A stretch of DNA of 64,000 nucleotides from Lachnospiraceae bacterium (lineage in GTDB: Bacteria; Bacillota; Clostridia; Lachnospirales; Lachnospiraceae): contig JAAVHZ010000016.1 of NCBI GenBank assembly GCA_014799465.1, positions 1 through 64,000 on the forward strand. Reading direction: 5' to 3'. Positions 27,995-35,905 of this stretch are shown in pieces (the stretch's first letter is position 1; every line of letters begins with the position of its first letter). Both the position numbers and the translations under genes were made by a program. Under the pieces are notes generated by a model, which worked only from the letters and a program-made list of their open reading frames with translations, was not told the DNA's origin and did not search any database.

Positions 27995-28098
27995 AAAAAA
28001 GATTTATTCTAAAGTTGAATATAAATCGAATAAAGGGATAGGACAAACCTTCTGTGCCTTAATTTTTAAACTATATCTTATAAATACATTGCAGTTAA
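27995..28098. repeat. Direct repeat copy 1 (roughly 105 bp)
   Basis: Shares AAAAAAGATTTATTCTAAAG (from 27995) and GGGATAGGACAAACCTTCTG (28035-28054) exactly, plus AAACTATATCTT and flanks, with copy 2 at 30811-30926, in the same orientation. The centre can fold as AAAGGGATAG/CTGTGCCTTA with loop GACAAACCTT and a T-run after it. It carries no coding frame. Confidence 0.75.
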
Positions 28099-28189
28099 GC
28101 CTGCCTACACATAATTTGCCAGACTATATTATGTATTTTCAAGAGGTGTGGGATTCTTTTAGAAATAGTTTATAATTGGAGGATTGTAT

Positions 28190-28342
28190 TTGACTTCTAT
28201 AGAATTTGGAAAAATGTGCAGACCATATAATATTAAGTATAGAGAGATATTCGGATATGTACCATGCAGGGATGATTATTCTTGCAGTCAGGGTGAGTAC
28301 TATGCGGCTTTGCAGATGTCAGTAGAAAAGAAAATAGAATAA
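28190..28342 (+). CDS. Small protein with TTG start
   Basis: 50 codons starting at TTG with GGAGGA 6 nt upstream: conserved-looking sequence with FGKMCRPYNIKYREIFGYVPC and RDDYSCSQGEYYAAL. I have the impression of having seen this short protein, often longer, in Clostridia as a hypothetical, but cannot name a family. It could be the surviving N-terminal part of a longer gene: the sequence after its stop is not coding. It lies between the direct repeat and the two-hairpin element. Confidence 0.45.
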   Translation: MTSIEFGKMCRPYNIKYREIFGYVPCRDDYSCSQGEYYAALQMSVEKKIE

Positions 28343-28416
28343 CAAAGACTTATTACAAAAAGAAAAAAAGATGTTTATACGGAATATAATAAAAGATATT
28401 AATAATTGAGAATAGA

Positions 28417-28501
28417 GTGAAAAATGCTTCTAAGGCAACAAAAGACATTGCCTTAGAAGTATTAAATTTCACACAGGAAAAACGCAAAAGCGGCATTTTT
28501 C
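28417..28501 (+). ncRNA. Two-hairpin structured element, copy 1
   Basis: Outer stem GTGAAA (28417-28422)/TTTCAC (28467-28472) encloses a 12-bp hairpin CTTCTAAGGCAA (28427-28438)/TTGCCTTAGAAG (28448-28459), loop CAAAAGACA. A second hairpin at 28477-28501 has CGC-AAAA-GCG at its top. The same design, with compensating base changes, occurs at 35761-35843. Strand and function are inferred; no coding frame overlaps it. Confidence 0.55.
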
Positions 28502-28541
28502 ATTTCTATCTGAACCGTAAAAGGTGGTATGGAAGAATTAT

Positions 28542-28610
28542 ATGGAGAAAGTTCAACAATGTGGGGGAACTAAAGGAAAAAATGGAATAAAAAAACCAAT
28601 AGACGGCTGA
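28542..28610 (+). pseudogene. Relic of a toxin connector segment
   Basis: A 22-codon frame whose end, NGIKKPIDG-stop, matches NGIKNPIGG in the broken deaminase toxin at 27235-27261. No longer frame exists either side. Its stop overlaps the left arm of a perfect 9-bp inverted repeat CTGAGTTTC (28607-28615)/GAAACTCAG (28627-28635). It is probably the last trace of another toxin C-terminus. Confidence 0.45.
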
Positions 28611-28907
28611 GTTTCTGGCAGGAAAAGAAACTCAGATTTGTCATTTCTCAATTTTCCTCAGCAGTCTGAAAAAATATCTTCCAAAGAAAACTGTTTATAT
28701 GGCATCATAGCTATCAAAATAACTTCTTTATTGGATAGTGGTTATAGTTTTTCAACAACTCTATTATACCATATTCAGTGAGGAGTTATTTGCTTTTTAG
28801 TAACGAAAAAAATTGTTTTTTAGAAAAATATAAAAATGGGGAACCAATTATCCAATAAAAATGTCTTATATATGAGTCGACTTAATTTAGAAGCAAAGGA
28901 GGAAATT

Positions 28908-29483
28908 ATGGATTTCATAGTCAATGAAGTTATGGATGGGAATATGAATAGTACCATAAATGCCGGAAAGCATGAAAAGCTGAATGCAAAGAAGGATTAC
29001 TTAAATGGAAAATTCATAAAAACTGTAGAAGAGAATAAAGATGCCATGTTCCGGCTGGCATATTCCATTGTTCTAAATCAGCAGGATGCAGAAGATATAG
29101 TCAGTGAAGCAGTATTAAAAGGATACAGCCATTTAGAGGATTTAAAAAATGCAAAGAAAATGAAAGCATGGCTGTTCCAGATTTTGGTAAATGAGAGCAA
29201 AGCCTGTCTGAAAAAACGCAGCCGAATGGATTTAGTTGAAGATTCTTCTTTATTTGAAGATAATGGAGATAATAAAGAAAATAATTATGATTTGTTAGAA
29301 TTTGTGTGCCGGTTAGATGATATTTATAAGGAGGTTGTTATCCTATATTATTTTGAGGACTTCAATGTAAAAGAGATTGCAAACATTTTAGATATTTCTG
29401 AGGGTACAATAAAATCAAGACTTTCAAGAGCAAGAGCGAAGTTAAAGGAGTTTTTGGAAAACGATAATAAATGGAAAGGATGA
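28908..29483 (+). CDS. ECF-type RNA polymerase sigma factor
   Basis: 191 residues. Region 2 is visible as DAMFRLAYSIVLNQQDAEDIVSEAVLKGY with DLKNAKKMKAWLFQILVNESK, and region 4 as YKEVVILYYFEDFNVKEIANIL plus DISEGTIKSRLSRARAKLKE. ATG 28908 is chosen because AAAGGAGG lies 5-6 nt upstream; the longer frame from 28836 lacks such a site. Its stop overlaps possible starts of the next gene (ATGA), a membrane protein that is likely its anti-sigma factor. The 270-nt stretch before it holds the toxin relic and AT-rich DNA. Confidence 0.88.
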   Translation: MDFIVNEVMDGNMNSTINAGKHEKLNAKKDYLNGKFIKTVEENKDAMFRLAYSIVLNQQDAEDIVSEAVLKGYSHLEDLKNAKKMKAWLFQILVNESKACLKKRSRMDLVEDSSLFEDNGDNKENNYDLLEFVCRLDDIYKEVVILYYFEDFNVKEIANILDISEGTIKSRLSRARAKLKEFLENDNKWKG

Positions 29484-29488
29484 GAAAG

Positions 29489-30709
29489 ATGAATAAATTT
29501 GATAAAGAGGTAAGAAGGTTGGCAAAACAGACGAAGTGTATCACCAGCAAAGAATACGAAGAGAGAATGGATTTTTTATTAAAAAAACTTCATAGGGAAG
29601 ATAGAAACAAAGTAAGAAAAAGTATATTTACATTTTCTGCGGGAAAAGCAGGTTTTGCTGCCTGCATTCTGATTGCAGCAGTTGTAGTGGCTGTTCCGAC
29701 CACCGCAAAAGTTAATAATATGGTAGCGGAAAGAATGGCATCAATGAGTGAGAAAGAACAAAAAGTATATGTAGGAATGATGGATCCTGATAAACGTACC
29801 AGAGAACATGACACAGAGGCAATACGATATTCCAGAACATTATCGTCTGATGAAGAAATGCGTATGAATTATTTAAGTGGACAGTATGAAGAAGGGGTAT
29901 TTCCGGAGGGAGGAATGAAGATTGTTGACAGATTGGAAGAGAATACAGAAATTACCTGTCCTGTTTTAGAAATATGGAACAGAGAATTTTATTTGCCGGA
30001 AAGAGAACTGACAGATAATGAATTGCTTCAGATGATTGATGTAATGCAAAAAGAGAGATATACAGCCGAAAATTCGGAGGAGTCAAAGAAAACGATAGCT
30101 GAACAGCAGGAATTTATTGAAAATCCAAATCCGGGAGAAAAGGATATAACTGAAGAGGAGGCAGTTGCAAAGGCCTCCGCTTATTTGCAGGGAATGTATG
30201 GGATAGATGTTTCTTCTATGAATTATACTGTGGAATTTGTTATGGGACATTATTTAGATGATGGGGGATACGGCGATTATGAAGTTATATTTCAAGGAAA
30301 TGATGATTGGTCTTATGTAATAGATTTGAAAGGGGAAACAGGAGTTCCTACAGATATCATGATTCTAAAAGGAGATTTGAATTATGCGAATTATGTAAGC
30401 GGACAGTCATGGGAAGTAACAGAGAATGGGATTAATTCAGCTTACGAAAGCACAAAAGAAAAATTATTTGAAATGTTTGGCTCTGACATAGAAATCGTAA
30501 GAAGTACATGTGAATTTCCTATTGACGAAGATGAAAATGTAACAGAGGGTGCATTGTATTTTCTGTTTGAATCGGATAATGGTTACACATATCATTTCAG
30601 ATATATGATAGATGAAGATATGATTGGATATTTCTTAATATCGGAAAATGATTCTTTATCCCTACATATTTCCCGAAATGGGTATGTTGTGATGCCGCTG
30701 GAGCCATAA
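29489..30709 (+). CDS. Membrane-anchored putative anti-sigma factor
   Basis: 406 residues. A cytoplasmic N-terminal segment of about 45 residues (helical, EVRRLAKQTKCITSKEYEERM) is followed by one TM helix (about 51-71, AGFAACILIAAVVVAVPTTA). A large outside domain contains an acidic ITEEEAVAKASAYLQGMYGI helix and beta-rich repeats, as in PepSY-like or anti-sigma sensor domains. GGAAAGGA lies 8 nt before ATG 29489. Placement directly after an ECF sigma gene and the topology support an anti-sigma role. No zinc HxxxCxxC motif is visible. Confidence 0.65.
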   Translation: MNKFDKEVRRLAKQTKCITSKEYEERMDFLLKKLHREDRNKVRKSIFTFSAGKAGFAACILIAAVVVAVPTTAKVNNMVAERMASMSEKEQKVYVGMMDPDKRTREHDTEAIRYSRTLSSDEEMRMNYLSGQYEEGVFPEGGMKIVDRLEENTEITCPVLEIWNREFYLPERELTDNELLQMIDVMQKERYTAENSEESKKTIAEQQEFIENPNPGEKDITEEEAVAKASAYLQGMYGIDVSSMNYTVEFVMGHYLDDGGYGDYEVIFQGNDDWSYVIDLKGETGVPTDIMILKGDLNYANYVSGQSWEVTENGINSAYESTKEKLFEMFGSDIEIVRSTCEFPIDEDENVTEGALYFLFESDNGYTYHFRYMIDEDMIGYFLISENDSLSLHISRNGYVVMPLEP

Positions 30710-30765
30710 AATTATGTACCGGTATTGGATGGGAATATCGGGATGAAAAAATATTAAATTTTCTG

Positions 30766-30793
30766 TCCGGCAGGAAAAGCCTGCCGGATTTTT
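30766..30793 (+). terminator. Terminator of the sigma/anti-sigma operon
   Basis: TCCGGCAGG (30766-30774), loop AAAAG, CCTGCCGGA (30780-30788), then TTTTT. Confidence 0.9.
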
Positions 30794-30810
30794 AAGATAA
30801 CTTATAAGTA

Positions 30811-30926
30811 AAAAAAGATTTATTCTAAAGTTTAATAATGTTGAATATAAATGTAATCAAGGGATAGGACAAACCTTCTGTTCCTTGATTTTTTTAAACT
30901 ATATCTTGTAAATGTGTTACGGTTTA
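30811..30926. repeat. Direct repeat copy 2 (roughly 115 bp)
   Basis: Same orientation and same blocks as copy 1 at 27995-28098, with an extra stretch of about 10 nt (TTTAATAATG region). The centre folds as CAAGGGATAG/CTGTTCCTTG, loop GACAAACCTT, followed by seven T. It lies in the leader region upstream of the nifJ promoter and about 20 nt after the sigma-operon terminator. Confidence 0.75.
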
Positions 30927-31013
30927 TCTAATGTGTTTATAATTTGCGGGATTACATATTATTCCATTCATATCAGAACTGTAACATGCACACAAATTAA
31001 TACAAGATTTTAG

Positions 31014-31042
31014 TTTACAACAATTCAAAAAAATGATAAAAT
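31014..31042 (+). promoter_or_regulatory. nifJ: Promoter of nifJ
   Basis: TTTACA (31014-31019), 17-nt spacer, TAAAAT (31037-31042). A small hairpin CAGGG/CCCTG follows near 31053-31069, and AAAGGAGG lies before the ATG at 31091. Confidence 0.5.
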
Positions 31043-31090
31043 TTTGTCAAACGCAGGGGTTTTACCCTGAAAAAAAGGAGGATATATAAA

Positions 31091-34000
31091 ATGCCTAGAA
31101 CTAAACAATCAATGGATGGTAATACAGCCGCAGCTCACGTTGCTTATGCGTTTACAGATGTTGCAGCTATTTACCCTATTACACCTTCAAGCCCAATGGC
31201 TGATTCAGTAGATATCTGGTCAGCAGCAGGACAGAAGAATATTTTCGGCAATCAGGTTAAGGTTGTAGAAATGCAGTCTGAAGCCGGTGCGGCAGGAACT
31301 GTACATGGTTCGCTTGCAGCAGGTGCCATTACAACAACATTTACAGCATCACAGGGACTTCTCCTGATGATTCCTAATATGTATAAGATAGCTGCAGAAC
31401 AGCTTCCATGTGTATTTGACGTATCAGCACGTACGGTAGCTACACAGTCACTTAACATTTTCGGTGACCACAGTGATGTATATGCATGCCGTCAGACAGG
31501 TTTTGCAATGCTTGCAGAGACGAACCCACAGGAAGTTATGGATTTAAGCCCTGTTGCACATCTTGCAGCAATCGAAGGAAAAGTACCGTTTATTAATTTC
31601 TTCGATGGTTTCCGTACTTCACATGAGATTCAGAAGATTGAGAAGTGGGATTATGAAGACTTAAAAGAAATGTGCAATATGGATGCAGTAAAAGCATTCC
31701 GTGAGCATGCACTTAATCCTGAGCATCCTACAATGCGTGGTTCTCATGAAAATGGTGATGTATTCTTCCAGCATCGTGAAGCATGTAACCCTGTATATGA
31801 TGCATTACCAGCAGTAGTTGAGAAATACATGAAGAAAATCAATGAAAAACTTGGTACAGATTATGATTTATTCAATTACTATGGTGCAGAAGATGCAGAC
31901 CGTGTAATTATCGCAATGGGTTCAATCTGCGACGTAGCAGAAGAAGTTATAGATTATTTAACAGCTAAGGGAGAAAAAGTAGGTCTTATCAAAGTTCGTT
32001 TATATCGTCCTTGGGTATCATCAGCACTCCTTAAGGTAATTCCTAAGACAGCTAAAAAGATTGCTGTTCTTGACCGTACAAAAGAGCCTGGTTCATTGGG
32101 CGAGCCTCTCTACCTTGATGTAGTTACAACACTTCGTGAAGCAGGTCTTAATGATATCGTTGTAACAGGAGGACGTTATGGTCTTGGTTCTAAGGATACT
32201 CCTCCTTCATCAGTATTTGCAATTTACAAAGAACTTGAGAAGGATGCTCCTAAAGCACGTTTTACAATCGGTATCGTAGATGATGTTACAGAATTAAGCT
32301 TACCTGAGGTTAAGCCGGCACCTATTACATCTGCTAAAGGAACAGTTGAGTGTAAATTCTGGGGACTTGGCGGTGATGGTACTGTTGGTGCTAACAAGAA
32401 CTCTACAAAGATTATCGGTGACCATACAGATAAATATATTCAGGCATACTTCCAGTATGATTCAAAGAAGACAGGCGGTATCACAATATCTCACTTGAGA
32501 TTTGGTGACAATCCTATTAAGAGCCCTTATTATATTAATCAGGCAGACTTCGTGGCATGTCATAATCCGTCATATGTAACAAACGGTTACAAGATGGTTC
32601 AGGATGTTAAGCCGGGCGGAGTATTTATGATTAACTGCCAGTGGTCTGATGAAGAACTTGACAAGCATATGCCTGCAGCATCTAAGAAATATATTGCAGA
32701 TAACAATATTCAGTTATATACAATCAATGCTATTGATAAGGCTATTGAAATCGGTATGGGCAAACGTACCAATACAATTCTCCAGTCAGCTTTCTTCAAA
32801 TTAGCAGATGTCATGCCTATTGACCAGGCTGTTGAATTTATGAAGGCAGCAGCTAAGAAGTCATACAGCAAGAAAGGTGACGCAGTAGTAGAAATGAACT
32901 ACAAGGCTATTGATGCCGGTGTAGATGCGGTTCATAAAGTAGAGGTTCCGGCTTCATGGTCTAATCCTGAGGCAGATGCTCCTGCAAAAGAGCTTACAGG
33001 ACGTCCGGATACAGTTAAGATGGTTAAAGAGCTTCTTCAGCCAATCTCACTTATGGATGGTGACAGCCTTCCTGTATCAGCATTCAAGGATATTGCTGAC
33101 GGTCAGTTCGAAGTAGGTGCTTCAGCTTATGAAAAACGTGGTACTGCAGTTATGGTTCCTGAGTGGGATCCTGAAATCTGTAAACAGTGTAATCAGTGTG
33201 CATTCGTATGTTCACATGCTACAATCCGTCCGTTCATGGTAAGTGAAGATGAGATTAAGGCAGCTCCGGCAGACCTTAAGACAGCAGACAGCAAGCTTGC
33301 AGGCGGACAGTACAAGTTTACAATGAGCGTATCTCCGTTAGACTGTATGGGATGTGGTGAGTGTATTACAGTATGTCCTGCTGAAGGTGCTATTAAGATG
33401 GTACCACAGGATACACAGTCAGCTCAGCAGCCTGTATTTGATTACTTAGTTGCTAACGTAAGCAAGAAACCGGGCTTACCTGCTGATACAACTCCACTTG
33501 GTTCACAGTTCAACCAGCCGCTCCTTGAATTCTCAGGAAGCTGTGCAGGATGTGCTGAAACATCATATGCAAGATTAATTACACAGTTATTTGGTGAGCA
33601 GATGTATATCTCAAATGCAACAGGATGTTCTTCAATCTGGGGCGGTCCTGCAGCAACATCACCATATACTGTAAATAAAGATTCAAATAAGGGACCTGCA
33701 TGGTCAAACTCATTATTTGAAGATAATGCAGAGCATGGATTTGGTATGTACATTGGTCAGAAGACACTTCGTGATCAGGCAATCGCTCTTATTGAAGAGA
33801 TAGTTGCTTCTGATAAAGCTTCGGTTGAATTAAAGGATGCATTTGAAAAATTCAAAGCTACAAAAGAGGATACAAAGAAAAACGCAGCAGATGCAGAAGC
33901 TTTAATTGCAGAGTTAGAGAAATCTGCAGCAGCAGGATGTGAGAAATCTAAGGAAGTCCTTGAAAAGAAACAGTATCTTGCTAAGAAGTCAGTATGGATA

Positions 34001-34642
34001 TTCGGTGGTGACGGATGGGCTTACGATATAGGTTTCGGTGGTCTTGACCATGTACTTGCAGCAGGTGAGAATGTAAATGTTATGGTATTCGATACAGAAA
34101 TGTATTCTAATACAGGCGGTCAGGCTTCTAAGGCATCAAATATTGGTGAAGTATGCCAGTTCGCAGCAGCAGGTAAGGAAATCGGTAAGAAGAGCCTTGC
34201 TGAAATAGCTATGAGCTATGGTTATGTATATGTAGCACAGATAGCACTTGGAGCAAATCCGGCACAGGCTGTTAAAGCTATTGCAGAAGCAGAAGCTTAC
34301 AACGGACCATCACTTATTATCGGATATGCACCTTGTGAACTTCACGGTATTGCTAAGGGCGGAATGAACCACTGTCAGGATGAGATGAAGAAAGCTGTTA
34401 AGGCAGGATATTGGAATCTCTTCTCATTCAACCCTGCACTTAAGGCAGAAGGTAAGAATCCGTTTACTCTTACATCTAAGGAGGGCGACGGAACATATCA
34501 GGAATTCCTTAACAATGAGGCACGTTATACACGTCTTATTAAGCCATTCCCTGAGAGAGCTGAGAAACTCTTCAATGAATCAGAGAAGGCAGCTAAAGAG
34601 CGTTATGAGCACTTGTTAAAGTTAGTAGAGCTTTATAAATAG
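31091..34642 (+). CDS. nifJ: Pyruvate:ferredoxin (flavodoxin) oxidoreductase
   Basis: 1183 residues, single-chain homodimeric PFOR that oxidises pyruvate to acetyl-CoA and CO2 with reduction of ferredoxin. Layout: N-terminal domain with YPITPSSPMAD (pyruvate/CoA side), domain II, EKR-linker region, and two 4Fe-4S clusters CKQCNQCAFVCSH (about 696) and CMGCGECITVCP (about 752). The C-terminal TPP domain has CAGCAETSYARL, the GDGWAYDIGFGGLDHV diphosphate/Mg site (about 972) and NTGGQASKAS. Arginine is mostly CGT here, whereas neighbours use AGA/AGG, a mark of very high expression. It is monocistronic, with its own promoter and terminator. Confidence 0.97.
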   Translation: MPRTKQSMDGNTAAAHVAYAFTDVAAIYPITPSSPMADSVDIWSAAGQKNIFGNQVKVVEMQSEAGAAGTVHGSLAAGAITTTFTASQGLLLMIPNMYKIAAEQLPCVFDVSARTVATQSLNIFGDHSDVYACRQTGFAMLAETNPQEVMDLSPVAHLAAIEGKVPFINFFDGFRTSHEIQKIEKWDYEDLKEMCNMDAVKAFREHALNPEHPTMRGSHENGDVFFQHREACNPVYDALPAVVEKYMKKINEKLGTDYDLFNYYGAEDADRVIIAMGSICDVAEEVIDYLTAKGEKVGLIKVRLYRPWVSSALLKVIPKTAKKIAVLDRTKEPGSLGEPLYLDVVTTLREAGLNDIVVTGGRYGLGSKDTPPSSVFAIYKELEKDAPKARFTIGIVDDVTELSLPEVKPAPITSAKGTVECKFWGLGGDGTVGANKNSTKIIGDHTDKYIQAYFQYDSKKTGGITISHLRFGDNPIKSPYYINQADFVACHNPSYVTNGYKMVQDVKPGGVFMINCQWSDEELDKHMPAASKKYIADNNIQLYTINAIDKAIEIGMGKRTNTILQSAFFKLADVMPIDQAVEFMKAAAKKSYSKKGDAVVEMNYKAIDAGVDAVHKVEVPASWSNPEADAPAKELTGRPDTVKMVKELLQPISLMDGDSLPVSAFKDIADGQFEVGASAYEKRGTAVMVPEWDPEICKQCNQCAFVCSHATIRPFMVSEDEIKAAPADLKTADSKLAGGQYKFTMSVSPLDCMGCGECITVCPAEGAIKMVPQDTQSAQQPVFDYLVANVSKKPGLPADTTPLGSQFNQPLLEFSGSCAGCAETSYARLITQLFGEQMYISNATGCSSIWGGPAATSPYTVNKDSNKGPAWSNSLFEDNAEHGFGMYIGQKTLRDQAIALIEEIVASDKASVELKDAFEKFKATKEDTKKNAADAEALIAELEKSAAAGCEKSKEVLEKKQYLAKKSVWIFGGDGWAYDIGFGGLDHVLAAGENVNVMVFDTEMYSNTGGQASKASNIGEVCQFAAAGKEIGKKSLAEIAMSYGYVYVAQIALGANPAQAVKAIAEAEAYNGPSLIIGYAPCELHGIAKGGMNHCQDEMKKAVKAGYWNLFSFNPALKAEGKNPFTLTSKEGDGTYQEFLNNEARYTRLIKPFPERAEKLFNESEKAAKERYEHLLKLVELYK

Positions 34643-34663
34643 AATATTATATAATGCAATGGT

Positions 34664-34703
34664 AAACGGCGTAGCCATGTTTGGCTATGCCGTTTTATTT
34701 TTT
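34664..34703 (+). terminator. Terminator after nifJ
   Basis: Long stem ACGGCGTAGCCA against TGGCTATGCCGT with a short TGTT loop, followed by TTTATTTTTTT. Confidence 0.9.
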
Positions 34704-34749
34704 TACGAAAATATATCAAATGGTAACAGTTACAGATTTTATTCTGTAA

Positions 34750-34778
34750 TTGTATTAAATACAAAAATTTGGTATAAT
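34750..34778 (+). promoter_or_regulatory. corA: Promoter of corA
   Basis: TTGTAT (34750-34755), 17-nt spacer, TATAAT (34773-34778), about 38 nt upstream of the start. Confidence 0.65.
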
Positions 34779-34816
34779 AATCTGTATGCGATTATACAGA
34801 AGGCAGGTGATGAGGT

Positions 34817-35758
34817 ATGATGAATATATACAGGACAGATGAGGCGGTTTTGCATATCATGAAAGACTTCGAGGGTGGAGCATGGATACAGCTTATTAAT
34901 CCCACAAGTAAAGAAATCAATGTTCTTGCAGAAAGTTTTGGAGTAGAAGTAAATGATATAGCTGCCGCATTGGATGAAGAGGAGAGTTCACGTATAAGTC
35001 TTGAGGATGGTTATACGCTGATATTAGTGGATATTCCGTCACCGGAGGTTCGTCATGAAAAGACTATGTATACAACAATTCCGCTTGGAATTATTTTAAC
35101 ACAGGATGTAATAATTACTATATGCAGGGAAGATACACCAATTTTGCAGCAGTTTGTAAATAATAGAGTAAGAGAATTCAGTACAAAGAAAAGAATGAGA
35201 TTTATATATCAGATATTGTTCAGATCAGCTGCATTATATCAGACAAATCTTAGAATGATAGATAAGAAACGTACAGAAATAGAAGAACGGGTAGATGGAG
35301 ATACACAGGATGTAGACCTTATTGAACTTCACGAATTGGAATCCACACTTGTATATTTTGCAACATCATTACGTGCCAATATTATTGTACTTGAGAGACT
35401 TAAAAGGTATAAAAGACTGGAGCAGTATTCAGAGGATATGGATTTGTTAGAGGATGTTACAGTTGAGTATCAGCAGGCTATAGAGATGACGGCTATATAT
35501 AGGGATGTCATAGATGGTACCAGAGAATTGCTGTCAGATGTAATTGATAACAGGCTCAATAATGTGATGAAGTATCTTACATCCATAACTATAGTTATGG
35601 CTATACCAACTATTATATCAGGAATATATGGCATGAACGTGGCCGGTAAATGGATGCCTTTATCCACAACACCAAACGGATTTGGAATAATATGCATTAT
35701 AATACTTGTAATATGTCTTATTACGCTATTTGTATTAAGGAAGAAAAAGATGTTATAA
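34817..35758 (+). CDS. corA: CorA-family magnesium/divalent cation channel
   Basis: 313 residues. A cytoplasmic N-terminal alpha/beta domain and long stalk helices (about 110-250) are followed by two C-terminal TM helices. The signature GMN is present in ISGIYGMNVAGKWMP at the end of TM1 (about 272-286), and the protein ends with a basic tail KKKKML. It forms homopentameric channels for Mg2+ (some members carry Co2+ or Ni2+). It has its own promoter; the two-hairpin element begins 2 nt after its stop. Confidence 0.92.
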   Translation: MMNIYRTDEAVLHIMKDFEGGAWIQLINPTSKEINVLAESFGVEVNDIAAALDEEESSRISLEDGYTLILVDIPSPEVRHEKTMYTTIPLGIILTQDVIITICREDTPILQQFVNNRVREFSTKKRMRFIYQILFRSAALYQTNLRMIDKKRTEIEERVDGDTQDVDLIELHELESTLVYFATSLRANIIVLERLKRYKRLEQYSEDMDLLEDVTVEYQQAIEMTAIYRDVIDGTRELLSDVIDNRLNNVMKYLTSITIVMAIPTIISGIYGMNVAGKWMPLSTTPNGFGIICIIILVICLITLFVLRKKKML

Positions 35759-35760
35759 GT

Positions 35761-35843
35761 GTGAGAAGAAAATCTAAGGCAGCAAAAGACGCAGCCTAAG
35801 ATTTTCTAAGTCTCACACCGAAGAATCGCTGGGGCGATTCTTC
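35761..35843 (+). ncRNA. Two-hairpin structured element, copy 2
   Basis: Outer stem GTGAGA (35761-35766)/TCTCAC (35811-35816) encloses AAAATCTAAGGC/GCCTAAGATTTT (one A-A mismatch), with AAAAGAC in the loop. A second hairpin follows, GAAGAATCGC (35820-35829)/GCGATTCTTC (35834-35843), loop TGGG. Against copy 1 at 28417, the outer stem changes A-T to G-C at the same place, and the distance from first to last outer-stem base is 56 nt in both. It lies between corA and an AAA+ gene. Confidence 0.6.
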
Positions 35844-35905
35844 CAATATAATTTCATGTATTGTTTGTGACGGCACCGCCGGCATGACTGAAAGGGTGAT
35901 AAAAG

